Source: Thermoanaerobaculia bacterium
GTDB taxonomy: Bacteria > Acidobacteriota > Thermoanaerobaculia > Multivoradales > JAHEKO01
DNA: 33,419 nucleotides
NCBI GenBank assembly: GCA_945787635.1
Contig: CALZIK010000141.1
Coordinates: forward strand, 1-33,419
Direction: 5' to 3'
The translations under genes were made by a program, and so were the position numbers. The notes beneath the pieces are model-generated. The model saw only the letters and a program-made list of their open reading frames with translations, did not search any database and was not told where the DNA came from. Below, in pieces: positions 8,719 through 16,173 of the stretch; the first letter of the stretch is position 1; each line of letters starts with the position of its first letter.

Positions 8719-10971
8719 CTACAGCGCGGCGCTCTGTTCGGGCACGATCTCGGCTCGGAAACTTCCACCGGCGGAAACCGTAAAGCCGTCGCCCAGCGCG
8801 ATCACCTGGCCGGCCCGAAAGATCGCCTCGGAGGCGACCACGAAGCCGGCTCCGGCGGTGAGTGACTCACACGCGTGGAACACCTCGGGCGCCGTGACCA
8901 CCTGGGGGTCCAGGGCGACGTCCGCCAGGCAGGCGTCGAAGACCGCGGTCAAGTCCCGATCGCCGGCGACCGCGAAGCCGTAGGTGAGATCCAGGCCGAC
9001 GGCCGCGGCGCTCTCCTCCCAGCCGACGAAGGCCGAGCCGGAGGCGGCCGTCGCGGAAAGCTCAAAGGCGATGCCGTTGGCGAGAGTTTCAGCGCAATCT
9101 CCGGCGCAATCGATGCCACCGGGAAAGCTCGTGACCTGCCCGCCGCCGGACCCGGCAAGTGCCACCTCGATCTCGGAAACCGGAATCAAGGTCACCGGAG
9201 CCACGGCGGAGGCGGCCAGGGACATGGGCGAACCGGCTTCCTCCACGCCGAGCATGAGGTCGGAAGTACCGGGCACAGCGTTGGTGTCGAACGAGAAACT
9301 GAAGAGCGTGCCCCAGTCGAGCTCGTTGCCGGGCGGCGCCTGCCAGGTGATGTCGCCGACGCCGAGGACCGCCGCCCAGTCGTTGCCGGGGATCGAATCC
9401 ACGTCGCCGAACCACGCGTTCCGGACCAGCGCCCCAGAGGGCAGGGGAACGATCAAGGAGTCGATCCGGCGGTCGAAGTCGAAGTTCATCAGGGCGTATT
9501 CGTAGTGGGTGAAACCGCTTGGCAAAACCGACGACATCACCGCCAGCTGGAGCTCGCCCTCGTCGGGAGTGGTTGCAATCGTCACGTTGGCGGCGCCCGG
9601 GGGCGGCGCAGAGGGATCGACCCAGGTGTCGAGCACCGAGCCCCGGGTCAGCTCGAGATCCGTGAAGGGGAACGTCCAGCTTCCGTCGAAGGCCGGCGCC
9701 ACCCCCCGATGGCCCATGCTGTTGTAGATGTCGATATCGCCTTGAACCAGGTACCAGGCCTCGACCCGGTACTCGGCTCCGGCAGTCCCGAGATCGCCGA
9801 CCGCTGTGCCGAGGCGATGCTCGAACGGATCTAGATGATCCGAAGAGCCGTGGTCTCGAAAATCGTCCACCGGCGAGCCGTCGAAATGCGAGCCGATGCG
9901 CGTCCAGGCGCCGGTCGAGGCCGTGACCTCATCCCGCAGCGCCAGAAACGTGCGGTTGGCGTTGGTCGAAGCGCCGTAAAGATCGGTGCAGTCGTTGAAG
10001 AGCACCTGATCGGCCTGGCAGTCGCAGGGCGGGGTGTTGCCCGAAAAGAATGCGTGCTTGACGCCCGATCGACCGATCTGCCGAATGCGACCGTTCGCCG
10101 TGCGATAGAGGTGCATCACCAAAAAGGGGTGCTGGCCGATGACCGTGAACGAACCGAAGCCGTCGGGAGCGATCGAGCGGTACCAGGGCACGTCGGCGGT
10201 TCCGACGTTCTGGAGGCGCACCGCCGGCGCGAACGCCACCCGCTCGGAATCGTGGTAGGTCTCGTCGACCGACGTCATGCTCTCAAGCAGGACGTCGACG
10301 GGCCCGTTGAAATCGGCCACGCAGGACCCCCCGCTGCCGCTCGGTCCCGCGGTCCCCGCTCCAGTGGCCAACCTCCCCGGCGCTCGGACTTTCGCCCGGA
10401 CGTGCGCCTCGCCGACCGTGAGCCCTTCAAGCTCGGGCCGTTCGAGTCGTCGTGCGAGCTGCTTCGAGAACCGCAAATCCATGTTCATGAAGAGAAACTC
10501 GGTCCCGTCCCGACTCGCTTGCGGGTGGGGGTTGTCGAGCAGGAACACCAGGCTGCCGTCGGTTGCTCGCAGCTCGAAGGCATTGGGAGGCAGGCCGGGA
10601 TGCAGCTCGAAGCCGGCGAGCGAGACGAGATCGCCCGGCCACGCGAGCTCGAATGAGCCCGCATGGACGAGATAGCCCGACACCGGCCCGCGGTAGGAAC
10701 CGTTCGGGAGGGCGAGAGCCAGAGCCGAAGTCTCCAGTACGGGAAACTCCATGGCAGCCGACTCGTGTGCGTGCGCGCTTGTTGCACTCGACTTCGGCTC
10801 TTCCACGGAGCTGTGCACCGTGATCCCGAGGTCGCCGAGCAGATGTGTATTGAGCCGGATCTCGGTTCGACCGCCCGCGAGCTCGACCGGCCCCGGGCTC
10901 ACGGCAACGGCGGGGGCGATGGCAACCAGGACCATCGCGATCCAGAAGTGCAGTCGGTTCAGGGGGCGCAT
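8719..10971 (-). CDS. Secreted protein with InlB-like repeat and C-terminal stack module
   Basis: The product is 750 aa with a signal peptide at about 1-23 (FWIAMVLVAIAPAVAV). The middle contains NGRIRQIGRSGVKHAFF, then a Cys cluster (CDC...C), then EYRVEAWYLVQGDIDIYNSMGHR. I recall a similar QIGxSxxKHxFF arrangement in uncharacterised secreted planctomycete and acidobacterial proteins, but could not search. Near residues 605-680, GGGQVTSFPGGIDCAGDC and FVGWE look like the divergent InlB/'bacterial repeat' domain. The last 65 or so residues (from DVALDPQ) match the C-terminus of the neighbouring 2073-aa protein in pattern: F..C..-T.G..-V....-RAG..-..DGF.V..-G.. . No catalytic site is recognised. 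The start codon lacks a strong ribosome site. It is probably surface-exposed or secreted. It reads towards the giant gene, with 201 bases between them. Confidence 0.8.
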   Translation of the reverse strand: MRPLNRLHFWIAMVLVAIAPAVAVSPGPVELAGGRTEIRLNTHLLGDLGITVHSSVEEPKSSATSAHAHESAAMEFPVLETSALALALPNGSYRGPVSGYLVHAGSFELAWPGDLVSLAGFELHPGLPPNAFELRATDGSLVFLLDNPHPQASRDGTEFLFMNMDLRFSKQLARRLERPELEGLTVGEAHVRAKVRAPGRLATGAGTAGPSGSGGSCVADFNGPVDVLLESMTSVDETYHDSERVAFAPAVRLQNVGTADVPWYRSIAPDGFGSFTVIGQHPFLVMHLYRTANGRIRQIGRSGVKHAFFSGNTPPCDCQADQVLFNDCTDLYGASTNANRTFLALRDEVTASTGAWTRIGSHFDGSPVDDFRDHGSSDHLDPFEHRLGTAVGDLGTAGAEYRVEAWYLVQGDIDIYNSMGHRGVAPAFDGSWTFPFTDLELTRGSVLDTWVDPSAPPPGAANVTIATTPDEGELQLAVMSSVLPSGFTHYEYALMNFDFDRRIDSLIVPLPSGALVRNAWFGDVDSIPGNDWAAVLGVGDITWQAPPGNELDWGTLFSFSFDTNAVPGTSDLMLGVEEAGSPMSLAASAVAPVTLIPVSEIEVALAGSGGGQVTSFPGGIDCAGDCAETLANGIAFELSATAASGSAFVGWEESAAAVGLDLTYGFAVAGDRDLTAVFDACLADVALDPQVVTAPEVFHACESLTAGAGFVVASEAIFRAGQVIALGDGFTVSAGGSFRAEIVPEQSAAL

Positions 10972-11023
10972 GCCGGATCGATCATAGCCTCACCGATCGC
11001 GTGTGAGATGATCGGGCGCTCCA

Positions 11024-12499
11024 ATGAATCGCAGCTCCGATTGCCCGGTCTTTCAGCCGGGGCGCCTGGCCGCTCTCGGCGGTTTTCTCCTCTGTCTCGG
11101 CCTTGCGACCGGGTGCGCAAAACCGTCCGCAGAGCAACGCCCGGCGGACACTCGCTCCGTCACCGTTGGAGCCGGTTCGCTTCTCGTTACCGGCGGCACG
11201 GTGGTGACGATGGATCCGGCCGGAACGATCCACGAAGACGGCGCAGTGGCGATCGAAGGCGGCCGGATCGCGGCGGTCGGGCCCCGCGCCGAGCTCGAGG
11301 CGTCGTACCCCGACGCCCAGCGCGTTGACGCCGCGGGCGGCATCGTCCTTCCCGGCCTGATCAACGCCCACACCCACGCACCGATGGTTCTCTTCCGGGG
11401 ACTCGCCGACGACCTCGAGCTCATGGACTGGCTCGAGAATCACATCTTCCCGGCCGAGGCCGAGCACGTGGACGAGGAGTTCGTGCGGGTGGGAACGCGG
11501 CTCGCCTGCCTGGAGATGCTCTCGGGCGGAATCACCACCTTCGTGGACGGCTACTACTTCGAGGACGCGATCGCCGAAGAGGCAGAAGCCTGCGGGATGC
11601 GGGGAGTGCTGGGCTCGACTCTGATCGGCTTTCCTGCGCCCGACAACAAGACCTGGAACGACGCGGTCGCCTACGCCCGCGCCTTCGTCGAGAAATGGCG
11701 TGGACACCCGACGATCACCGCGGCGCTCGGCCCGCATTCGGCCTACACGCTCTCGGCCGAGCAGCTCCTCGAGGCCCACGCGCAAGCGAGCGAGCTCGAC
11801 GCGCCGCTTCTAATTCATCTGGCCGAGGACCGAGGCGAGATCGAGCGCGTGACCGCGGCCACCGGCATGACCTCGATCGACTTCCTGGAGAGCCTCGGAA
11901 TCCTCGACGAGCGCATGACCGCGGCCCACGTCGTCTGGCCGAGCCCGAGCGAGATCGGGCGGCTCGCCGAGCGTTCGGTCGGTGTCGCCCATTGCCCGCA
12001 GTCGAACATGAAGATCGCCGCCGGAGTGGCCCCGGTCGCGGCGATGCTCGACGCCGGCGTCGCGGTCGGCCTCGGCACCGACGGCGCGGCCTCGAACAAC
12101 GATCTCGATCTTTGGCAAGAGATCGACACCGCCGCCAAGCTGGCCAAGGTGACGACCGGCGACCCGACCGTCGTGGACGCGCGCCAGGCGATGGCGATGG
12201 CGACGATCGAAGGCGCCCGGGCGATCCATATGGACGATGAGATCGGCTCGCTCGAGGTCGGCAAACGTGCGGATCTCATCGCCGTCGCGGCCGACGCGAT
12301 CCACCAGCAGCCGCAGCCGGCGACCGGCAACCCGTATTCGTTGTTGGCCTACGCGACCAAGGCGGCGGACGTGCGGACGGTGATTGTCGAGGGGCGCGTG
12401 GTGGTCGAAGACGGGCGCGTCCTGACTCTGAACCGGGAAGCCGTTTTGGCGGACGCCGCGCGGATCCGGCGTCGGATCTCGAATGCCGCGAGCGAGTAG
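11024..12499 (+). CDS. Lipoprotein amidohydrolase, MTA/SAH deaminase-like
   Basis: The product is 491 aa. The body matches the 5-methylthioadenosine/S-adenosylhomocysteine deaminase branch of the amidohydrolase superfamily. Metal-site residues are visible at H116 and H118 (NAHTHAPM), H265 (HLAED, with E268 as the likely proton shuttle), H302 and D353 (GTDGAAS). Other family segments are LFRGLADDLELMDWLE and HCPQSNMKIAAGVAPV. Family enzymes hydrolyse the adenine 6-amino group to give the inosine derivative and ammonia, and are normally cytoplasmic. Here the N-terminus carries a signal peptide with a lipobox ending at C31 (LATGC), which predicts a membrane lipoprotein. The substrate is therefore uncertain and may be an extracellular aminated purine or another heterocycle. 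The gene is divergent from the 750-aa protein across 52 bases. Confidence 0.88.
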   Translation: MNRSSDCPVFQPGRLAALGGFLLCLGLATGCAKPSAEQRPADTRSVTVGAGSLLVTGGTVVTMDPAGTIHEDGAVAIEGGRIAAVGPRAELEASYPDAQRVDAAGGIVLPGLINAHTHAPMVLFRGLADDLELMDWLENHIFPAEAEHVDEEFVRVGTRLACLEMLSGGITTFVDGYYFEDAIAEEAEACGMRGVLGSTLIGFPAPDNKTWNDAVAYARAFVEKWRGHPTITAALGPHSAYTLSAEQLLEAHAQASELDAPLLIHLAEDRGEIERVTAATGMTSIDFLESLGILDERMTAAHVVWPSPSEIGRLAERSVGVAHCPQSNMKIAAGVAPVAAMLDAGVAVGLGTDGAASNNDLDLWQEIDTAAKLAKVTTGDPTVVDARQAMAMATIEGARAIHMDDEIGSLEVGKRADLIAVAADAIHQQPQPATGNPYSLLAYATKAADVRTVIVEGRVVVEDGRVLTLNREAVLADAARIRRRISNAASE

Positions 12500-12506
12500 C
12501 GCTCGC

Positions 12507-12530
12507 CGGTCGATCCAACCGTCTCGACCG
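12507..12530. repeat. REP-like palindrome, CGGTCGA stem
   Basis: CGGTCGA (12507-12513) pairs with TCGACCG (12524-12530) around a 10-nt loop. A GTAG at 12496-12499 precedes it and overlaps the TAG stop of the amidohydrolase gene. The loop is longer than in the best family members, so this is a degenerate copy. Confidence 0.4.
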
Positions 12531-12538
12531 AAGGGGAG

Positions 12539-12562
12539 GCGGTCGACACCGAGATCGATCGC
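12539..12562. repeat. REP-like palindrome, GCGGTCGA stem
   Basis: GCGGTCGA (12539-12546) pairs with TCGATCGC (12555-12562) with one G-T wobble, around an 8-nt loop that begins CACCGAG. It lies 27 bases before the ATG of the glutamine amidotransferase gene, between it and the degenerate copy at 12507. Confidence 0.45.
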
Positions 12563-12589
12563 CACAACCGACGCGGCTGGACTTCGCTG

Positions 12590-13327
12590 ATGGCGGCCTT
12601 CGACAAGCTCCGCATCCTGCTGCTTCAGATTCGCGACGCGGATGATCCGGTGATCGAGGAGGAGCGGGTCGCGTTCGCGGAAAAGTCCGGTCTGGACGTC
12701 GATCAGATCCTCCTCCACAACCTTCTCGACGGTCCTCCGACACACGAGGAAGTCGAACGATGCGACGCCCTGATGGTGGGCGGGAGCGGCGACTACTATG
12801 TGTCCAAGCGGCACATCCCGAACTTCGAGGAGCTCAACAGGTTCTTCAGGCACGTTGCCGACAGCGGCTACCCGACGTTCGCGAGCTGCTTCGGCTTCCA
12901 GCTCATGGTGCAGGCGCTCGGCGGCGAGATCGTGCACGACCCGGCCAACATCGAGATCGGCACGCTGGTCCTCTCGCTCACCGACGCAGGAGCCACTGAT
13001 CCGCTCCTCGGCAACCTGCCGGAGACGTTCTCGGCCCAGCTCGGCCACAAGGACCGGGCCGAGCGGCTGCCCCCCGGCTACGACAACCTCGCCATGAGCC
13101 CTCGCTGTGCCCTGCAGGCGTTCCGAGTGCCCGGCAAACCCATCTGGGCGACCCAGTTTCACCCGGAGCTCGACGGCCACACCAACCGCGGCCGTTACCT
13201 GAGGTACCTCGAGGGCTATTCCGAACACTTGAGCCCGCGAGAGCGAGAACGGGCGCTCAACAATTACCATGAAAGCCCGGAGACCGAGCAACTCTTGCGC
13301 GGCTTTCTCGAGCTGGTCTTCGACTGA
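12590..13327 (+). CDS. Class I glutamine amidotransferase-like protein
   Basis: The product is 245 aa, the usual size of stand-alone GATase1 domains. The nucleophile elbow is C100 in FASCFGFQ. The catalytic His191 and Glu193 lie in TQFHPEL, so the Cys-His-Glu triad is complete. The early LRILLLQIRDADDP and DALMVGGSGDYYV segments fit the GuaA-like GATase fold. Such proteins release ammonia from glutamine or hydrolyse gamma-glutamyl bonds. The synthase partner is not present in this window, so the substrate is unknown. No strong ribosome site precedes the ATG at 12590; it is chosen because the conserved beta strand starts a few residues later. It is followed after 26 bases by the AhpD-like gene, probably in the same transcript. 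Confidence 0.85.
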   Translation: MAAFDKLRILLLQIRDADDPVIEEERVAFAEKSGLDVDQILLHNLLDGPPTHEEVERCDALMVGGSGDYYVSKRHIPNFEELNRFFRHVADSGYPTFASCFGFQLMVQALGGEIVHDPANIEIGTLVLSLTDAGATDPLLGNLPETFSAQLGHKDRAERLPPGYDNLAMSPRCALQAFRVPGKPIWATQFHPELDGHTNRGRYLRYLEGYSEHLSPRERERALNNYHESPETEQLLRGFLELVFD

Positions 13328-13353
13328 CCGGCGTCTTCCAAGGAGTTCAGCTC

Positions 13354-13944
13354 ATGGCCCATCTGGAACCGCTTCCCGCCGACGCCAACGCCCGGCTCTC
13401 CGAGGCCTTCGCCACCTTCGAACGTATCCTCGGCTTCGTTCCGAACAGCCTTCTCACCATGCAGCGCTGCCCAGAGATCGTCGAGGGGTTCGACGCGCTG
13501 ACCCGCTCGATCATGCGTGAGGACGGGGGCGTCGATCTCGGCTTTCTGCGCCTGGCGGCCCACCTTTCGAGCCGAGCCGCAGGCTGTCGATACTGCGAAG
13601 CCCATTCGCTGGTGGCGGCTCGAATCCACGGCGTGAGCGACGAGAAGGTCGACGCGATCTGGGACTACAGGACCTCGCCACTCTACTCTGAGGCCGAGCG
13701 TGCGGCGCTCGATTTCGCCGCCGCCGCCGGCGCGACGCCCAACGCCGTCGACGACGAAGTCATGGCGAACCTCAAGAAGCACTGGAGCGAAGAGCAGATC
13801 GTACGCATCCTCGCGGCCCTAAGTCTCTACGGATTCCTCAACCGGTGGAACGACTCGATGGCGACCACGCTCGAGGCCGCCCCGAAAGAGATCGCCGATC
13901 GCGCCCTCTCGGCGCGCGGCTGGAACGAAGGCAAGCACCGGTAG
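13354..13944 (+). CDS. AhpD-like / carboxymuconolactone decarboxylase-family protein
   Basis: The product is 196 aa, with AAGGAG at 13340-13345 setting the start. The CxxC pair C78-RY-C81 is followed by H84 (CRYCEAH), the redox motif of the AhpD fold, in which the two Cys and the His take part in peroxide reduction or thiol relay. The all-helical pattern and the late AALSLYGFLNRWNDSMAT segment agree with the peroxidase-related branch of the family. It is probably cytoplasmic, since no signal peptide is visible. The preceding GATase gene is 26 bases upstream. The stop codon TAG is part of a GTAG that heads a REP-like element. Confidence 0.88.
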   Translation: MAHLEPLPADANARLSEAFATFERILGFVPNSLLTMQRCPEIVEGFDALTRSIMREDGGVDLGFLRLAAHLSSRAAGCRYCEAHSLVAARIHGVSDEKVDAIWDYRTSPLYSEAERAALDFAAAAGATPNAVDDEVMANLKKHWSEEQIVRILAALSLYGFLNRWNDSMATTLEAAPKEIADRALSARGWNEGKHR

Positions 13945-13957
13945 GCGTCGGGTTGTG

Positions 13958-13979
13958 CGGTCGACGCCCCTGTTGACCG
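13958..13979. repeat. REP-like palindrome, CGGTCGAC stem
   Basis: CGGTCGAC (13958-13965) pairs with GTTGACCG (13972-13979), with one G-T wobble. The 6-nt loop GCCCCT is identical to the loop of the differently stemmed element at 16052. A GTAG lies at 13941-13944, at the end of the preceding gene. Confidence 0.6.
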
Positions 13980-13998
13980 TCTTTCTCTACAACCGGAC

Positions 13999-14018
13999 GG
14001 TCGACACGGAGCTCGACC
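13999..14018. repeat. REP-like palindrome, GGTCGA stem
   Basis: GGTCGAC (13999-14005) faces CTCGACC (14012-14018) across the loop ACGGAG, with the innermost pair mismatched. The loop is the complement of the CTCCGT loop at 16153, so this copy is in the opposite orientation. CTAC (13987-13990) lies just upstream. Confidence 0.5.
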
Positions 14019-14044
14019 CCCACAGGTTGAAAACCAGTCGGGAA

Positions 14045-14069
14045 GGGGACACCAGGGAATCGTGTCCCC
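14045..14069. repeat. GGGGACAC palindrome before the radical SAM gene
   Basis: GGGGACAC (14045-14052) pairs perfectly with GTGTCCCC (14062-14069) over a 9-nt loop. It is a different class from the GGTCGAC hairpins. It covers the possible GTG start at 14062, which argues that translation of the radical SAM gene starts further downstream. Confidence 0.5.
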
Positions 14070-14121
14070 GATGCTGCTAAACTTCCACGTTCTCGCAACT
14101 TATCCCTCCCCGAGACCCACC

Positions 14122-15987
14122 ATGCTCCGAGTCGTCCAACAGAACACGCATACCCGCGAGCTCCCCTACTTCGTCCAGACCACCCGCCCGGTGACCTTCG
14201 GCGCCGGCTTCCATGACCAGGAAGGCGTCGGTCTCGACGGCTTCACCTGGATGTCCGAGCGCGGCTCGATCGGTTTCGAGCCGGATTCCGCGGTCCGCTA
14301 CCTAGAGTTCGAGGTCTTTTGCGAGTTCTACGACCTTTCCCAGGTCTTGACCGCGACCAATCAGGGCGGCTCTCACGAGCTGGCCCTCGTGCGCGGCTGG
14401 AACCGCGTCTCGCTCCCGGTGGTTCCCGCGAGCGAGACCGTCGAGCTCGAGGCCAACAAACCCTATCCCCGTGAGTACTATCCCGGCGACCCACGCACCC
14501 TGTCGGTGCGCTACCGGCTGCCGCGCTTGCACCAGGACGCCGAACGCCATCGGCACGTCACCCAGCAGCATTCGAACACCGTCCTCAACCGCCGGGAGAT
14601 GCTCGACGGCGAGCACTTTCTGAACTCGACGGCTCCCGCTCTCGGCATCGACATGTACGGGGTCTGCAACGTCAAGCCGGCCTGCGTCTACTGCGAGTGG
14701 GACTTCTCGAAAGCCCAGGAAGGCGAGTACGTGGACGCGCCGTTCGACGCAAACTTGCTCGAGGAGTGGGGCGAGTTCTTCGACAACTCGAAGGATCTCA
14801 TCAATTGCTCGATCGGCGAGCCGTTCATGATGAAGAACTTCGACGAGCTGATGGATGTCTTCGGCGATCGCGGCAAGTTTCTCGAGATCACCACCAACGG
14901 CCAGATCCTGACCGACAAGAACATCGACAAACTCCTCGGCCGCAATATCGACCTCTACATCTCGCTGGACGCCGGCACGCCCGAAACCTACTCGAAGCTG
15001 CGCAACGACCGCTTCGACGACATCCTAGTGAACCTCAAGCGGCTCATCCAGGCCAAGGGCGGCTCCGGCCAGCTGCCCCGCATCAATCTCGTCTTCATGC
15101 CGATGAAGGTCAACGTCCACGAGCTCGAGGACTTCATCAAGCTCTGCGCCGAGCTCGACGTCGATCGAATGATCCTGCGCCCACTCAACTACAGCGAGAT
15201 CACCAACCTCGACTGGGAGCGCGGCGGCTACCGCTTCAGCTACCGCAACGAGCTTCTACCGTTCGACCAGCTGGCCCGCACCAGCGCGCTGGCCGAGCAT
15301 CTGGCAAAGCAGTATGGCGTCGAGATCTCGGACCAGATGGACTTCGGCAGCGCCGAAAAGGCCGCGTTCGCGCACGAGTTCGCGCCTGACGAAGACGGCC
15401 AGGACGACGGCGAGCCGGCGACAGAGAGCCGCGATGATAGTCGGCCAGCCGCGGCCGACCCGGTGGTCGAGATCTCGGGCAATCCCATCGCGATGACCGC
15501 GATGGAGGTCGCGCCGAGCGCCGAGCCCGAGCTTCCCTCCCTGGGCGAAGACCAGGTGCCGATCTGCACCGAGCCCTGGAAGAGCCTCTACATCCTCCGG
15601 CGCGGCGTGCTGCCCTGCTGCTACGGCTCGGCCCGCGCGGGACAGATGGACGAATATCGCGACGCCTGGAACTCACAGCTGTTCCAGGATCTGCGCCGCG
15701 AGCTCTCCGCCGGCCGATTCCACTACTACTGCCTCGATTCCCAGGCCTGTCCTCTGGTGCGCAAGGCCGAGGCCGCCGGGCGACTGCCTCGCGCCCAGAT
15801 CGTCTTCATGCGCTTCTGGACCAAGTGGTACTGGCTCGACCGGCGCCTCTGGGGCTTGCCCGGGAAATACCTCTTCGAGCCGATCAAATGGCTGAGCATT
15901 CGCGTGCTGCGCACGATGAGCGAAGAAGGCTACGTCACGCGCGTCTTCAAGCGGTACCTGGCCCGGTTCCGCGGCGCGACGACGTAG
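14122..15987 (+). CDS. Radical SAM protein with SPASM-like C-terminus
   Basis: The product is 621 aa. The ATG at 14122 is preferred over the GTG at 14062, because the latter lies in a hairpin and would add a 20-residue peptide unlike coding sequence. Residues 1-130 are a beta-rich N-terminal domain. The 4Fe-4S motif is C182-x5-C188-x2-C191, not the canonical CX3CX2C. It is followed by the SAM-barrel features NCSIGEPFM, FLEITTNGQIL and LYISLDAGTPETY. A low-complexity linker of Asp, Glu and Ala lies at about 420-470. Then come C482, C499-C500, C537 and C543, a Cys pattern like SPASM/twitch domains that hold auxiliary clusters. The basic, aromatic C-terminus (from FMRFWTKWYW) may associate with the membrane. 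No substrate peptide gene is visible nearby. The reaction is unknown; peptide or glycan modification is plausible. Confidence 0.85.
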   Translation: MLRVVQQNTHTRELPYFVQTTRPVTFGAGFHDQEGVGLDGFTWMSERGSIGFEPDSAVRYLEFEVFCEFYDLSQVLTATNQGGSHELALVRGWNRVSLPVVPASETVELEANKPYPREYYPGDPRTLSVRYRLPRLHQDAERHRHVTQQHSNTVLNRREMLDGEHFLNSTAPALGIDMYGVCNVKPACVYCEWDFSKAQEGEYVDAPFDANLLEEWGEFFDNSKDLINCSIGEPFMMKNFDELMDVFGDRGKFLEITTNGQILTDKNIDKLLGRNIDLYISLDAGTPETYSKLRNDRFDDILVNLKRLIQAKGGSGQLPRINLVFMPMKVNVHELEDFIKLCAELDVDRMILRPLNYSEITNLDWERGGYRFSYRNELLPFDQLARTSALAEHLAKQYGVEISDQMDFGSAEKAAFAHEFAPDEDGQDDGEPATESRDDSRPAAADPVVEISGNPIAMTAMEVAPSAEPELPSLGEDQVPICTEPWKSLYILRRGVLPCCYGSARAGQMDEYRDAWNSQLFQDLRRELSAGRFHYYCLDSQACPLVRKAEAAGRLPRAQIVFMRFWTKWYWLDRRLWGLPGKYLFEPIKWLSIRVLRTMSEEGYVTRVFKRYLARFRGATT

Positions 15988-16002
15988 ACGAGCCGGCCAC
16001 TT

Positions 16003-16026
16003 GTACCGTCGGGCCTACGTGCCCGA
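16003..16026 (+). repeat. REP-like palindrome, TCGGGC stem
   Basis: A GTAC head (16003-16006) is followed by TCGGGC (16009-16014), the 6-nt loop CTACGT and GCCCGA (16021-16026). It is the first and least perfect of four palindromes between the radical SAM and malic enzyme genes. Confidence 0.55.
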
Positions 16027-16047
16027 AGGCGCCGAGCCGCCTACAAG

Positions 16048-16073
16048 GTAGCGTCGGGCGCCCCTGCCCGACG
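16048..16073 (+). repeat. REP-like element, GTAG head, CGTCGGGC stem
   Basis: GTAG (16048-16051) is followed directly by CGTCGGGC (16052-16059), the 6-nt loop GCCCCT and the perfect complement GCCCGACG (16066-16073). The GTAG tetranucleotide plus hairpin is the layout of REP elements mobilised by REP-associated tyrosine transposases. Confidence 0.7.
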
Positions 16074-16094
16074 TCTTCCCAACCACACCCAAGT

Positions 16095-16120
16095 CGTCGC
16101 ACATAGACGTGCGACGCTAC
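16095..16120 (-). repeat. REP-like element, inverted, CGTCGCAC stem
   Basis: CGTCGCAC (16095-16102) and GTGCGACG (16109-16116) form a perfect 8-bp stem around a 6-nt loop. CTAC (16117-16120) ends it, so on the minus strand it starts with GTAG. It is in opposite orientation to the element at 16048, giving a head-to-head pair like the BIME arrangement of REPs. Confidence 0.7.
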
Positions 16121-16140
16121 CTCCGAAAACGAGCGGCCGA

Positions 16141-16166
16141 GTAGCGGTCGACCTCCGTGTCGACCG
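16141..16166 (+). repeat. REP-like element, GTAG head, CGGTCGAC stem
   Basis: GTAG (16141-16144), CGGTCGAC (16145-16152), the loop CTCCGT and GTCGACCG (16159-16166) form a perfect 8-bp hairpin. A CTAC follows at 16174-16177, and its CTA is the complement of the TAG stop codon of malic enzyme. This is the best-formed member of the GGTCGAC type. Confidence 0.7.
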
Positions 16167-16173
16167 TCTGCTC

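Noticed and set aside
11810-13291. 493-codon open frame on the minus strand
   Set aside because: It lies opposite the amidohydrolase and amidotransferase genes, both of which have intact catalytic motifs; it is a GC shadow.
12496-14018. CRISPR array
   Set aside because: The repeated hairpins are short, irregularly spaced, vary in loop and orientation, and have no uniform spacers or cas genes.
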